The position numbers and the translations under genes were made by a program. Positions 46,708 to 56,465 of a DNA stretch of 64,000 nt are shown piece by piece; position 1 is the first letter of the stretch; the number at the start of each line of letters is the position of its first letter. The notes under the pieces were generated by a model. That model saw nothing but the letters and a program-made list of their open reading frames with translations. It did no database searches and was not told the DNA's origin. The DNA lies in contig NZ_CCYM01000003.1 of assembly GCF_000826085.1 (NCBI RefSeq), positions 496,001-560,000 of the forward strand. Reading direction: 5' to 3'. This DNA is from Nigerium massiliense (GTDB lineage: Bacteria > Actinomycetota > Actinomycetes > Propionibacteriales > Propionibacteriaceae).

Positions 46708-47922
46708 GTGCGTGAGATCAAGCAATCCGACAAACTCCGCGACGTGCGCTACGACGTCCGGGGACCGATCCTGGTCGAAGCCCAGCGGCTGGAGGCCGAG
46801 GGTCAAAAGATCCTCAAGCTGAACATCGGCAACACCGCCCCGTTCGGCTTCGAGGCTCCCGAGGCCATCGTGGCCAGCATGATCCACCACCTGCCGGAGG
46901 CCCAGGGCTACTCAGACAGCCGCGGCATCTACTCGGCGCGCACCGCCGTGGCGCAGTACTACCAGTCGTGCGGCCTGAAGAACATCGACGTCGAGGACGT
47001 CTACATCGGCAACGGCGTCTCCGAACTCATCACCCTGGTCACGGAGGCGATGATCAACGACGGCGACGAGGTGCTGATCCCCGCGCCCGACTACCCCCTG
47101 TGGACCGGCGCCGTCTCGCTGGCGGGCGGCACCCCTGTGCACTACGTGTGCGACGAGAACAACGAGTGGAACCCCGACCTCGCCGACATCGAGGCGAGGA
47201 TCACCGAACGCACCCGGGCCCTCGTCATGATCAACCCGAACAACCCCACCGGCGCGGTCTACGACGAGGCGATCGTCGCCGGCATGGTCGACATCGCCCG
47301 GCGCCACGATCTGGTGCTCATGTCGGACGAGATCTACGAGAAGATCATCTTCGACGGCCGGGTCCACCACCACGCCGCGCGCCTGGCCGGGGACGACGTC
47401 CTGTGCCTCACGTTCTCCGGGCTGTCCAAGGCTTACCGGGTGTGCGGTTACCGCGCGGGCTGGGTCGCGATCAGCGGGCCCAAGCACGTCGCCTCGGACT
47501 TCCTCGAGGGCCTCACCCTGCTGGCGAACATGCGCATGTGCGCGAACGTGCCGGCACAGTACGCCATCCAGACCGCCCTGGGCGGCTACCAGAGCGTCAA
47601 CGAGTACATCGTCCCGGGCGGCCGGTTCTACGACCAGAGCAAGCTGGCCTGGCGGATGCTCAACGAGATCCCCGGCGTGAGCTGCGTCGAGCCGCACGGC
47701 GCCCTCTACGTGTTCCCTCGGCTCGACCCCGAGGTCTACCCGATTGAGGACGACGAGGCGTTCGTCATCGACCTGCTCCGCGCGAAGAAGCTGCTGGTCA
47801 CCCACGGACGCGGGTTCAACTGGATCGCGCCCGACCACTTCCGGCTCGTGACGCTGCCCAACACCGAGATGCTGACCGAGGCCATCACGCGCATCGCGTC
47901 GTATCTGGCGACGAAGCGCTGA
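46708..47922 (+). CDS. Alanine-type PLP aminotransferase
   Basis: A 404-residue class I aminotransferase resembling E. coli AlaA (glutamate-pyruvate transaminase). PLP-site features: GNGVSELI, NPNNPTGAVYD, SDEIYEKIIFDG, and the lysine in FSGLSKAYRVCGYRAGW. It would interconvert pyruvate and alanine with glutamate. GTG 46708 is preferred over GTG 46690 because family proteins begin near REIKQSDKL, and AACAAT ends 6 bases before it. Confidence 0.92.
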   Translation: MREIKQSDKLRDVRYDVRGPILVEAQRLEAEGQKILKLNIGNTAPFGFEAPEAIVASMIHHLPEAQGYSDSRGIYSARTAVAQYYQSCGLKNIDVEDVYIGNGVSELITLVTEAMINDGDEVLIPAPDYPLWTGAVSLAGGTPVHYVCDENNEWNPDLADIEARITERTRALVMINPNNPTGAVYDEAIVAGMVDIARRHDLVLMSDEIYEKIIFDGRVHHHAARLAGDDVLCLTFSGLSKAYRVCGYRAGWVAISGPKHVASDFLEGLTLLANMRMCANVPAQYAIQTALGGYQSVNEYIVPGGRFYDQSKLAWRMLNEIPGVSCVEPHGALYVFPRLDPEVYPIEDDEAFVIDLLRAKKLLVTHGRGFNWIAPDHFRLVTLPNTEMLTEAITRIASYLATKR

Positions 47923-47950
47923 GGACGGTCCGATCCTGGACGCCGCAGCC

Positions 47951-48889
47951 GTGCTGTCAGCCGTCCGCGCCGTCGCGCGCGCCCTCCGCGCCATGGCCGT
48001 CGCGGCCGCGGTGGTGGTCGCGGCGTCCGGATGCGTCCGGGCGGACGTGCCGGAGGCGCCCACGTACCTCGGCCTCGACTACGGCGGCACCGGCGACCCG
48101 GCGCAGGCGCTCGACGTCTACCTGCCCGAGGGGCCCGGCCCGCACCCGACGGTGATCTTCGTCCACGGCGGGGCCTGGGCCTTCGGGAGCCGCCGCATGC
48201 CCGTGGACGCCCCGGGGGGCTACGGCGACCTGCGGCGCACCCTGCTGGGGCGGGGGTTCGCCGTGGCCAGCGTCGACTACCGGTTCCTCGACCGCGCCCT
48301 CTTTCCCGCCCAGCTGCACGATGTGAAGGCGGCCATCCGCTACCTGCGGGCGAACGCCGTCCGGCTCGACCTCGACCCGAAGCGCTTCGTCGCGATGGGC
48401 GATTCCGCCGGCGGCCACCTCGCCGAAATGGCGGGCTACGCCCGGGCGGTGCCGGAGTTGGAGGGCAGCGTCGGCGTCCCGGGTGACAGCTCGGTGGCGG
48501 CGGTGGTGAGCTACTTCGGGGTTTCCGATCTGGCCGACATCATCCAGGACCGCCGGCGCGCCCGCTGCGGCGTGCGGCCGTCGCGGAAGACCTACGAGGC
48601 GCGGCTGCTGGGCGTCGACCCGTCGACGCCGCAGGGCCGCCCGGTGGCGCTTGCGGCCAGCCCGATCACCTACGTGAGCGCCTCGTCGCCCCCGACGCTG
48701 CTCCTGCACGGGACGCGGGACTGCATCGTCCCGCTCGCGCAGTCCCAGCGTCTGCAGGAGGCTCTCGAGAAGGCCGGCGTCGACACGCAGTTGGAGCTCA
48801 TCCCCATCGGCCACGCCGACCGGCGGTTCTACACGGACGCCACGCTGCGGGCGCGGCTGGTCGAGTTCCTCGACCGCGTCGCCCGCTGA
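47951..48889 (+). CDS. Lipoprotein alpha/beta hydrolase (esterase)
   Basis: A 312-residue exported esterase. A basic N-terminus and hydrophobic stretch end in the lipobox VAASGC (Cys about 27), so it is a membrane-anchored lipoprotein. FVHGGAWAFGSR is the oxyanion-hole motif, GDSAGGH carries the nucleophile Ser, TRDCIVPL and GHADRRFY supply Asp and His. It resembles carboxylesterases acting on acylated sugars. GTG 47951 is used; ATG 47993 would shorten the signal sequence. Its 3' end overlaps the convergent acyltransferase gene by 61 bp. Confidence 0.85.
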   Translation: MLSAVRAVARALRAMAVAAAVVVAASGCVRADVPEAPTYLGLDYGGTGDPAQALDVYLPEGPGPHPTVIFVHGGAWAFGSRRMPVDAPGGYGDLRRTLLGRGFAVASVDYRFLDRALFPAQLHDVKAAIRYLRANAVRLDLDPKRFVAMGDSAGGHLAEMAGYARAVPELEGSVGVPGDSSVAAVVSYFGVSDLADIIQDRRRARCGVRPSRKTYEARLLGVDPSTPQGRPVALAASPITYVSASSPPTLLLHGTRDCIVPLAQSQRLQEALEKAGVDTQLELIPIGHADRRFYTDATLRARLVEFLDRVAR

Positions 48890-50097
48890 GCCCCGCTCGC
48901 CGCGCCGGGCTGCCCGATCGGCTCCACGCTCGCTCGTCCGGACGCCTTCGCCGGCCTGCGCGTCCCGGGCAGCTGGAAAAGCCAGTGCATCCCGAGCGCG
49001 CGCGCCACCGACTCGAAGGTCAGCGATGCCGCAACGATCACGACGGTGGCGACGAGCGGGTAGAGCCACAGCCCGACGTGGGTCTCGAGCACGTGCCGGG
49101 GCAGGTCGTACAGCGGCCCGGACTCGGCCACGGTGAGCAGCACGAGGATCGGGTAGTGCACCACGTAGACCGAGAGCGTGTGGCGTCCGACCCAGGTGAA
49201 CGTCTTCGCCGAGACCCCGCCCAGGCCTTCCATGAAGGACGCGAGCCCGAACACCGTCAGCACGCCGCCGAGGGCGCCCACGACGCCGATGACGAAACCG
49301 ACCAGGTCGCCGCCCCGGGTGTCCCACACCTGGGGCTCCGCGGCCATCTCGACCGCGAGCGCCAACTGGCCCAGCAGGCTCGCGAACACCACGGAGGCGC
49401 CGCCCAGCACGGCCAGCCCGGGGCGGCGTCCCACACGCGGCCAGAGGCGGTGGGCGTAGGCGCCGATCACGAAGTAGACGAACAGCTCCGGGATCCGGAC
49501 CCACAGGCCCTGATCCGTGCTGAGGGTGACCCCCGCGACGGCGGAGACGCCGAGCGCGCCGGCGAGGACGACGAAGCGGGGCAACCGGTGCACGGCCGCG
49601 AGGACCAGCGTGTACCAGACGAGCGCGGCCAGGAACCACAGGGTGCTGTACGGAATCAGAAGCTCGCCGAAGAACGCCTCGGGGCGGACCGCCTGCGCGA
49701 CGTCTTGGGCTCCGAGCGTCACCGTGACCCCGGCGTAGACGGCGAGCCAGAGCACGTAGAGGTAGGCGTTCGCGCCGATGCGCCGCCAGGTCTTTCGCTT
49801 GCCGAGGCCCAACGAGACGGTCTTGGCCGCCAGCCACCCGGACAGCACCAGCAGGGCTGGCATCCGGATCGCGCCGAGCACCGCGTTGACGTTCTCCCAC
49901 AGGCCGGGGGCCCGGCTGTCGATCCCATCGGTGAGCGGCAGGTACTGGTACTGGATGACGTGGAACAGCACGACCATCACGACGACGACGCCGCGGGCCA
50001 GGTCGAGCCAGCCGATGCGCGAGCCGCCGCCCAGACCGGTCGGCGGGGTCGCGGGAATGGTGCGCTCGGCCAGGGTCTGGGTCGCTGTGGGGCTCAC
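48829..50097 (-). CDS. Membrane acyltransferase 3 family protein (OpgC/OafA-like)
   Basis: A 422-residue membrane protein with about ten helices. IGWLDLARGVVVVMVVLFHVIQY holds the conserved Arg and His of the family, RMPALLVLSGWLAAK follows, and WVGRHTLSVYVVHYPILVLL is the late motif. The last 45 residues are Arg/Ser-rich, soluble, and encoded in the overlap with the esterase gene. It likely acylates an extracellular glycan. GTG 50097 lacks a clear ribosome site. TAGAAT (50153-50158, minus) is a plausible -10 with a palindrome at the start of transcription. Confidence 0.82.
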   Translation of the reverse strand: MSPTATQTLAERTIPATPPTGLGGGSRIGWLDLARGVVVVMVVLFHVIQYQYLPLTDGIDSRAPGLWENVNAVLGAIRMPALLVLSGWLAAKTVSLGLGKRKTWRRIGANAYLYVLWLAVYAGVTVTLGAQDVAQAVRPEAFFGELLIPYSTLWFLAALVWYTLVLAAVHRLPRFVVLAGALGVSAVAGVTLSTDQGLWVRIPELFVYFVIGAYAHRLWPRVGRRPGLAVLGGASVVFASLLGQLALAVEMAAEPQVWDTRGGDLVGFVIGVVGALGGVLTVFGLASFMEGLGGVSAKTFTWVGRHTLSVYVVHYPILVLLTVAESGPLYDLPRHVLETHVGLWLYPLVATVVIVAASLTFESVARALGMHWLFQLPGTRRPAKASGRASVEPIGQPGAASGAQRATRSRNSTSRARSVASV

Positions 50098-50133
50098 GAT
50101 AGGGCGGTCTCCGTCAGGGTCGTCTGAGTCGGG

Positions 50134-50149
50134 ACTGATTGAAATCAGT
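50134..50149. promoter_or_regulatory. Palindrome ACTGATT-GA-AATCAGT, candidate operator
   Basis: Perfect 7-2-7 dyad just downstream of a TAGAAT -10 on the minus strand and 37 bases upstream of the acyltransferase start, the position expected for a TetR-type repressor. No regulator gene is adjacent. Confidence 0.45.
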
Positions 50150-50176
50150 CACATTCTAACCCAGGCACCCTGTGAA

Positions 50177-52657
50177 TCAGCTTTCACCCGCCTGGAGGTT
50201 GGCTAGCACCTCGTCCAGGTCGTCCGGTTTCACCAGCACCTCGCGCGGCTTCGAGCCCTCGGAGGGCCCCACGATCGCGCGGGTCTCGAGGATGTCCATG
50301 AGGCGTCCGGCCTTGGCGAAACCGACCCGCAGCTTGCGCTGCAGCATCGACGTCGAGCCAAGCTGAAGGTTGACGACCAGCTGCGCCGCCTCGAGCACGA
50401 GCTCGAGGTCGTCGCCGATGTCCTCGGCGACCTTGGTGGTTTCCTGCGGCGCCGTGACGTCCTCGCGGAACTGCGGCGACATCTGCTCGCTGACGTGCTT
50501 GACGACCTGGCGGATCTCCTGCTCGGTCACCCACGAGCCCTGGACGCGCATGGGCTTGCTCTGCCCCATCGGCAGGAACAACCCGTCGCCCTGGCCGACG
50601 AGCTTCTCGGCGCCGGGCTGGTCGAGGATGACGCGGCTGTCGGTCATGGACGACGTCGCGAACGCCAGCCGGGACGGGACGTTGGCCTTGATCAGGCCGG
50701 TGACGACGTCGGTGGACGGCCGTTGCGTCGCCAGCACCAGGTGGATGCCTGCCGCGCGGGCCAGCTGGGTGATGCGGACGATCGAGTCCTCGACGTCGCG
50801 CGGCGCGACCATCATCAGGTCGGCGAGCTCGTCCACGATCACCAGCAGGTAGGGGTACGGCGCCAGGACGCGCTCGGAACCGGGTGGCAGCTGCACCTGG
50901 CCGGCGCGCACCGCCTTGTTGAAGTCGTCGATGTGCCGGAAGCCGAAGGTGGCCAGGTCGTCGTAGCGCTGGTCCATCTCGCGGCACACCCACTGGAGCG
51001 CCTCGGCCGCCTTCCTCGGGTTCGTGATGATCGGGGTGACCAGGTGCGGGATGCCCTCGTAGTGGGTCAGCTCGACGCGCTTGGGGTCGACCAGCATCAT
51101 GCGCACCTCGTCGGGCGTGGATCGCATCATCACCGAGGTGATCAGGGAGTTCACGAACGACGACTTGCCCGATCCGGTGGCTCCCGCGACGAGCAGGTGC
51201 GGCATCTTGGCCATGTTCGCCACGACGTAGCCGCCCTCGACGTCCTTGCCCAGACCGACCGTCAGGGGGTGGTGGTCGTTGCGGGCCCGGTTGCTGCGCA
51301 GCACGTCGCCGAGGGAGACGATCTCCTTGTCGGTGTTCGGGATCTCGATGCCGATCGCGGACTTGCCGGGGATCGGGCTGAGGATGCGGACGTCGGCGGA
51401 CGCCACGGCGTAGGCGATGTTCTTGCCCAGCGCCGTGACCTTCTCGACCTTGACGGCGTTGCCGAGCTCCACCTCGTAGCGGGTGACCGTCGGGCCCCGG
51501 GTGTAGCCCGTGACGGTGGCGTCGATGTCGAACTGGGCGAACACCTCGCCGAGGCGTCCCACCACCGCGTCGGACGCCTCCGAGCGCGCCTTGGGCGCGG
51601 TGCCGGCCTTCAGCATCCCCGCGTCGGGCAGGACGTACTGGACGTCGCCGGACAGCGTCAGCTGTTCCGCGCGAAGCGGCTCGCGGCTGTGCTCGGGCGG
51701 CTGCAGGTCCTTGGGTTGCTCCACCTGGACGTCGGCCGGGGCCTTGCCGGCGGTGACGGGCTCTTTCGATCCCTTCGCGCCGTGCTCGCGCTCGGACGCA
51801 TCGTGGTCGTAGAACTGGTCCGGTTCCTCGTCGGCGGGCTCGTCGTCGACCTGCGACTCGATCACCAGCGGGCTGTCGTAGGCCTGGTCGACGCCGTACT
51901 CCAACTCCTTGCGCGGCGGCGGCGTGATCGCGGTGCGGACGCGGCCGAGCAGCACCGGCACCTGCTGCAGCGGGATGCCGGCGATCACCAAAACGCTGAA
52001 CAACGCGAGCAGGGCGAGCGCGGGGGCGGCGACCCAGACGGTCGCCAGATCGGTGAGGAAACTGGACGAGATGTAGCCGAGCATGCCGCCGGCCTCGCGC
52101 AGCGCGGGGTCCTGCGGACCCGGCATCCCGCGGGAGATGTTCACCAGGCCGAGGATGCCCAGCATGAACGCCGACCAGCCGACGAGTTGACGCCCGGCGG
52201 GGCCGTTCGCGTCCGGGTCGCGCAACGTCCGCCAGGCCATCCCCAGGGCGAACAGGGGGATCGCGTAGCTCGCGGCGCCGAACACCGTCGACACCACGAG
52301 CCGCAGGAACTCCCCCACGGGCCCAGGCAGCGCGAACCAGAAGGCCAGCATCACCAGGAGGCCGACGATCACCAGCGTCAGGCCGGCGCCGTCGCGGCGA
52401 TCCTCCGGCGGGACGTCGCGACGGGCGCCGATGCTGCGCACCGCCCCGCCGGTACCCGCGGCGAGCGCACCCCACAGCGCGCCGATCGCGCGGCCCAGGC
52501 CGTCCACGAGCGCGACAAAGACGCCCCGCGACTGCTGGGAGCGGGACGAAGTCTTCTTGTTCCTTCCCGTCGCGCGCGAAGACGAGGACCGGGACGATCC
52601 GCTGCTGCGGGACGTCGAGGCTCGGCTCCGGGCGGGGGAAGACGCACGGGTCGCCAT
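50177..52657 (-). CDS. ftsK: DNA translocase FtsK
   Basis: An 826-residue septal DNA pump that clears chromosomes before division and activates XerCD. A Ser/Arg-rich N-terminal tail is followed by four transmembrane helices (about 85-230), an acidic linker, the motor with Walker [10 protein letters not shown] and Walker [12 protein letters not shown], and a winged-helix gamma domain at the C-terminus ([20 protein letters not shown]) that reads KOPS. ATG 52657 is supported by TAGTCT ending 7 bases upstream (leaderless type). Confidence 0.95.
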   Translation of the reverse strand: MATRASSPARSRASTSRSSGSSRSSSSRATGRNKKTSSRSQQSRGVFVALVDGLGRAIGALWGALAAGTGGAVRSIGARRDVPPEDRRDGAGLTLVIVGLLVMLAFWFALPGPVGEFLRLVVSTVFGAASYAIPLFALGMAWRTLRDPDANGPAGRQLVGWSAFMLGILGLVNISRGMPGPQDPALREAGGMLGYISSSFLTDLATVWVAAPALALLALFSVLVIAGIPLQQVPVLLGRVRTAITPPPRKELEYGVDQAYDSPLVIESQVDDEPADEEPDQFYDHDASEREHGAKGSKEPVTAGKAPADVQVEQPKDLQPPEHSREPLRAEQLTLSGDVQYVLPDAGMLKAGTAPKARSEASDAVVGRLGEVFAQFDIDATVTGYTRGPTVTRYEVELGNAVKVEKVTALGKNIAYAVASADVRILSPIPGKSAIGIEIPNTDKEIVSLGDVLRSNRARNDHHPLTVGLGKDVEGGYVVANMAKMPHLLVAGATGSGKSSFVNSLITSVMMRSTPDEVRMMLVDPKRVELTHYEGIPHLVTPIITNPRKAAEALQWVCREMDQRYDDLATFGFRHIDDFNKAVRAGQVQLPPGSERVLAPYPYLLVIVDELADLMMVAPRDVEDSIVRITQLARAAGIHLVLATQRPSTDVVTGLIKANVPSRLAFATSSMTDSRVILDQPGAEKLVGQGDGLFLPMGQSKPMRVQGSWVTEQEIRQVVKHVSEQMSPQFREDVTAPQETTKVAEDIGDDLELVLEAAQLVVNLQLGSTSMLQRKLRVGFAKAGRLMDILETRAIVGPSEGSKPREVLVKPDDLDEVLANLQAGES

Positions 52658-52727
52658 GCCCGCCAGACTAGCCCAGACGGGACCCGCTGCCGGAAAACCC
52701 ACGCCGGGGTCGACCAGGCCGTGCGGG

Positions 52728-53675
52728 TCAGAAGTGCCGCCAGCCCCCGTCGCCGGACCAGGGCTCGCCGTCCACGAGGACTTGCGGCTCGCCGTCGGGC
52801 TCGCTGACGCGCCCGATCACCGTCCAGCCCTCCGGCACGTCCGCCGCCGCGAAGGTGGCCAGCAGCGCGTGGTCGTCCCCGCCGCCGAGGATGTAGCCCA
52901 TCGGGTCTCCCCCGCCGATCGCCGCCGCGACCGTGCGCTGCGGCTCGGAGACCTCGAGGTCCGCGGTGTCGAGGTCGATGGTGACCCCGGACGCCCGGGC
53001 GACGTGGCCCAGGTCTGCGACGAGACCGTCGGAGCAGTCGATCATGGCGGACGCCCCAGCGACGGCGGCCACCGCGCCCTGGCCGTAGGGCGGCTCGGGG
53101 ACGCGGTGCGCACGCACGACGGCGCCCGGCGACCGGAAGCCGCGGCTCAGGACCGCCAGCCCCGCGGCGGCCATGCCCAGCCGGCCGATGTAGGCGACCA
53201 CGTCCCCAGGACGTGCCCCGCTGCGCAGGACGGGCGGGCGTCCTTTCTGGTCTCCGAAGACGGTGCAGACGATGCCGATCTTGTCGCCGCGGGTGACGTC
53301 GCCGCCGAGCAGCACCGCACCGCACAGCGCGGCCTCCTCCTTCACGCCCCGGCTCGCGTCGGTCACCCACGCGGCCTCCAGGTCGGCGGGGACGGACAGG
53401 CTGACGACCAGGCCGAGCGGTGTGGCACCCATGGCCTCGACGTCGGCCATCGCGGACGCCACTGCCTTGCGCCCGACGTCGTGCGCGGACGACCAGTTCC
53501 GGCGGAAGTGGACCTCCTCGATCATCGCGTCGGTGGAGACGGCGACGTCGCCGCGGGGCGAGAACACCGCGCAGTCGTCGCCGGGACCGACCGACACGGT
53601 CGCCGGCATGGTCAGCCCGGACACGATCGTCGAGATGAGGCCGAACTCCCCCAGCGACGAGACCGACTCGGCCAT
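52728..53675 (-). CDS. thiL: Thiamine-monophosphate kinase
   Basis: A 315-residue AIR synthase-fold kinase making thiamine diphosphate. [10 protein letters not shown] and [15 protein letters not shown] are the metal and ATP motifs; [11 protein letters not shown] and [15 protein letters not shown] follow. Its ATG overlaps the ddl stop by one base (TGATG), so the two are coupled, an arrangement common in actinobacteria. No TPP riboswitch is visible upstream. Confidence 0.92.
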   Translation of the reverse strand: MAESVSSLGEFGLISTIVSGLTMPATVSVGPGDDCAVFSPRGDVAVSTDAMIEEVHFRRNWSSAHDVGRKAVASAMADVEAMGATPLGLVVSLSVPADLEAAWVTDASRGVKEEAALCGAVLLGGDVTRGDKIGIVCTVFGDQKGRPPVLRSGARPGDVVAYIGRLGMAAAGLAVLSRGFRSPGAVVRAHRVPEPPYGQGAVAAVAGASAMIDCSDGLVADLGHVARASGVTIDLDTADLEVSEPQRTVAAAIGGGDPMGYILGGGDDHALLATFAAADVPEGWTVIGRVSEPDGEPQVLVDGEPWSGDGGWRHF

Positions 53676-54802
53676 CAGCGCAGCCCGAGCGGCCGCGAGA
53701 CCGCGAGCAAGATCAGCTCGGCGATCAGGTCCGCGTACGGGATGCCGCTCTGCGCCCACAGACTCGGGTACATCGAGGTGCGGGTGAAGCCGGGCATCGT
53801 GTTGAGCTCGTTGACGAAGAGCGACCCGTCAGGCAGGACGAACAGGTCGACCCGGGCCAGGCCCTCCGCGCCCATCGCCGTGAACGTGGCCCCGGCGATC
53901 TTCTGCAGGCGGGCCAGCAGGTCGGCGTCCACCTCGGCGGGAACGTGGAGGGTGACGACCTCGTCCTTCGGCGTGTACTTGGCCACGAAGTCGTAGAAGC
54001 CGCTCGCGGTGTGCATGGCGATCTCGCCCGCGACCGACACACGGGGCGGCGCGCCATCGCGGGAGCCCAGCACGGCGAGCTCGACCTCGCGTGCGCCGAC
54101 GAAGCCCTCCTCGACGATCACCTTCGGGTCGAAGCGCAGCGCCTCCTCGACCGCGGCGACCAGGTCCTCGGGGGTCTCGGCGCGCGAGATGCCCATGCTG
54201 GAGCCGCCGCGGGCGGGCTTGACGTAGACGGGGTAGCTCAGCTCGTCGGCGGCCTCCCGGCACCCGGCCTGGTCGCGCTGCCAGCGTGCCTGGGTGACCG
54301 TGATCCACGGGCACACCGGCAGCCCCGCGCCGGCGAGCTGGCGCTTCATCAGGTCCTTGTCCATGCTGTTCGCGCTCGCCGCGACGCCGGAGCCGACATA
54401 GCGCACGCCGAACATCTCGAACAGGCCTTGGATCGTGCCGTCCTCGCCGAACGGGCCGTGCAGAAGGGCGAACGCGACGTCGAAGTCGCGCACGTTGACG
54501 AGGCTGTCGCCGTCCAGGGTGGCGACGCGACCGGTGCCCTCGCCGCCGTGCCGCAGCAGGACCGCCTCGTCGCGCTCCTCGCCGAGCCGCGGCAGCGTGC
54601 CGTCGACGATGTCGAAGGCCTTCATCTCGTCGGTGGTGACCTGCACCCAGCGCCCGGTGGGCGTGATGCCGATCCCGACGACCTCGAAGGCGTCCTCGTC
54701 GATGGCGCGCATGACGCCGCCGGCTGTCAGGCAGGACACGTCGTGCTCGGAGCTGACGCCGCCGAAGATTATCGCGACGCGGACGCGTCCGGCTGAGGGC
54801 AT
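53675..54802 (-). CDS. ddl: D-alanine-D-alanine ligase
   Basis: A 375-residue ATP-grasp ligase supplying the D-Ala-D-Ala dipeptide for peptidoglycan. IIFGGVSSEHDVSCLTAGGV is the N-terminal substrate loop, LHGPFGEDGTIQG, YVKPARGGSSMGI (ATP and omega region) and LFVNELNTMPGFTRTSMYP (metal and product site) follow. GGAG lies 5 bases before ATG 54802. First gene of ddl-thiL. Confidence 0.95.
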   Translation of the reverse strand: MPSAGRVRVAIIFGGVSSEHDVSCLTAGGVMRAIDEDAFEVVGIGITPTGRWVQVTTDEMKAFDIVDGTLPRLGEERDEAVLLRHGGEGTGRVATLDGDSLVNVRDFDVAFALLHGPFGEDGTIQGLFEMFGVRYVGSGVAASANSMDKDLMKRQLAGAGLPVCPWITVTQARWQRDQAGCREAADELSYPVYVKPARGGSSMGISRAETPEDLVAAVEEALRFDPKVIVEEGFVGAREVELAVLGSRDGAPPRVSVAGEIAMHTASGFYDFVAKYTPKDEVVTLHVPAEVDADLLARLQKIAGATFTAMGAEGLARVDLFVLPDGSLFVNELNTMPGFTRTSMYPSLWAQSGIPYADLIAELILLAVSRPLGLR

Positions 54803-54907
54803 GGGTACTCCGTTCGCTGCGAGCCCGCACCTCGCGGGCGACTGCTGCCGACACCCTACTGCCGGGCCGCGTCCGGCACGCGGCACGGCGCGGGCTACGA
54901 TCGGCCC

Positions 54908-55099
54908 ATGCCTGAACCCGTCGAGGACGCCGCCGGCCCTGTGCGCTACGCGACGGTGGGGCGTCCAACGGACGGCGGCTGGCACGCGGTGGACGACGCC
55001 GGCCGCCCGCTTCAGATCGGCCGTGCGGACGTGACCGTTCGCGACCTGCACGCCGGCCAGCGGGTGGTCATCGACGCCGACGGCGTCCGGATCCCCTGA
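54908..55099 (+). CDS. Small conserved-looking hypothetical protein
   Basis: A 63-residue soluble protein, MPEPVEDAAGPVRYATVG at the start, predicted mostly beta-strand and possibly OB- or SH3-like (RYATVG, WHAVDDAGR, RVVIDADGVRIP). I recognise no named family. It is probably real: TACGAT ends 6 bases before the ATG, the codon use matches neighbours, and a hairpin follows the stop. It diverges from ddl. Confidence 0.6.
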   Translation: MPEPVEDAAGPVRYATVGRPTDGGWHAVDDAGRPLQIGRADVTVRDLHAGQRVVIDADGVRIP

Positions 55100-55122
55100 G
55101 CGAACCGCGCCCGGTCCACCGA

Positions 55123-55150
55123 CTCGGACGCCCAAGCGCGCGCGTCCGAG
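55123..55150. terminator. Bidirectional hairpin between convergent genes
   Basis: CTCGGACGC / GCGTCCGAG, perfect 9-bp stem with a 10-base loop, between the small gene and the MaoC gene. Confidence 0.6.
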
Positions 55151-55153
55151 GAG

Positions 55154-55720
55154 CTACCCGTCCCGTCCGTCCGGCGGCTCGTCGATCCCGGCGGCGCGGC
55201 GCGACCGCTCGTCCCAGACCGGCTCGACCCCCGCGGTCGCGGGACCGTGACCGCGGCGGTAGACCATGATCGTCCGCTCGAACGTGATCACGATGACGCC
55301 CTCAGCGTTGTAGCCGATCGTCCGCACGACGACGATGCCGACGTCCGGGTGCGACGCCGACTCCCGGACGCTCAGCACCTCGGTCTGCGAGTAGATGGTG
55401 TCGCCCTCGAAGACGGGGTTGGGCAGCCGCACCCGGTCCCAGCCGAGGTTGGCCATCACGTGCTGGGAGATGTCGCTGACGCTCTGGCCCGTGACCAGCG
55501 CGAGCGTGAAGGTGGAGTCGACGAGGGGGCGTCCCCACGCGGTCTGCCCGGCGTAGTGCGCGTCGAAGTGCACCGGGTTCGTGTTCTGGGTCAGCAGCGT
55601 CAGCCAGCTGTTGTCGGTCGAGAGGACGGTGCGTCCGAGCGGATGGCGGTAGACGTCCCCCACGGCGAAGTCCTCGAAGTAGCGGCCGTCCCAGCCCGGC
55701 ACGACGCGGTCGTCGCTCAT
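55154..55720 (-). CDS. MaoC family dehydratase
   Basis: A 188-residue hotdog-fold hydratase. YFEDFAVGDVYRHPLGRTVLSTDNSWLTLLTQNTNPVHFDAHYA contains the hydratase Asp/His dyad, and FEGDTIYSQTEVLSVRES is the second strand pair. It resembles mesaconyl- or enoyl-CoA hydratases of actinobacterial acyl-CoA pathways; the substrate is unresolved and no pathway partner is adjacent. AAGGAGG lies 3 bases before ATG 55720. Confidence 0.87.
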   Translation of the reverse strand: MSDDRVVPGWDGRYFEDFAVGDVYRHPLGRTVLSTDNSWLTLLTQNTNPVHFDAHYAGQTAWGRPLVDSTFTLALVTGQSVSDISQHVMANLGWDRVRLPNPVFEGDTIYSQTEVLSVRESASHPDVGIVVVRTIGYNAEGVIVITFERTIMVYRRGHGPATAGVEPVWDERSRRAAGIDEPPDGRDG

Positions 55721-55857
55721 GGTCCTCCTTCAACCCGTCGCCCCGCACAGGCACTGCTGCGCGGGTCCCCTGCGTAGCCTCCGCCTCGGCTCCCCGGCAG
55801 GCCGGAAGCGAAGACCCGGCGCCGTGGGGCACCGGTCTCAGCGTGGCACGGGGTGGC

Positions 55858-56463
55858 TCAGCTGGCCACCCGCACGGGGAGCGTCGTGGGCTTGAACGAC
55901 GGCCGGGTCGCCTCGTAGGCGGCGATCTCGTCCTCGTGCTGCAGCGTCAGGCCGATGTCGTCCAGGCCGTTGAGCAGGCGGTGGGCGGTGTAGTCGTCCA
56001 GGGAGAAGGGCCACGACCGGTCACCGGCGGTGATGGTGCGCTCCTCGAGGTCGACGGTCAGCTCGGTGCCGGCGTTCGCCTCGATCAGGGACCACAGCTC
56101 GTCGACGACGGCTTGGTCGACGGTCGCGATGAGCAAACCGGCCTTGCCGGCGTTGCCCCGGAAGATGTCGCCGAAGCGGCTGCCGATCACGACCTTGAAG
56201 CCGTAGTTCTGCAGCGCCCACACGGCGTGCTCGCGCGAGCTGCCGGTGCCGAAGTCGGGGCCGGCGATAAGCACCGAACCGTTGCGGTAGGCGTCCTGGT
56301 TGAGGATGAATTCCGGGTCCTTGCGCCAGGCGGCGAACAAGCCGTCCTCGAAGCCGGTACGGGTGACGCGCTTGAGGTAGACGGCCGGGATGATCTGGTC
56401 TGTGTCGACGTTGCTGCGGCGCAGCGGCACGGCGACGCCGGTGTGCTGGGTGAACTTCTCCAT
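55858..56463 (-). CDS. leuD: 3-isopropylmalate dehydratase small subunit
   Basis: A 201-residue swivel-domain subunit of isopropylmalate isomerase in leucine biosynthesis. [48 protein letters not shown] block ([13 protein letters not shown]) and [14 protein letters not shown] are the family signatures. It begins 2 bases after leuC and forms the leuCD operon. Normal length. Confidence 0.95.
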   Translation of the reverse strand: MEKFTQHTGVAVPLRRSNVDTDQIIPAVYLKRVTRTGFEDGLFAAWRKDPEFILNQDAYRNGSVLIAGPDFGTGSSREHAVWALQNYGFKVVIGSRFGDIFRGNAGKAGLLIATVDQAVVDELWSLIEANAGTELTVDLEERTITAGDRSWPFSLDDYTAHRLLNGLDDIGLTLQHEDEIAAYEATRPSFKPTTLPVRVAS

Positions 56464-56465
56464 GG

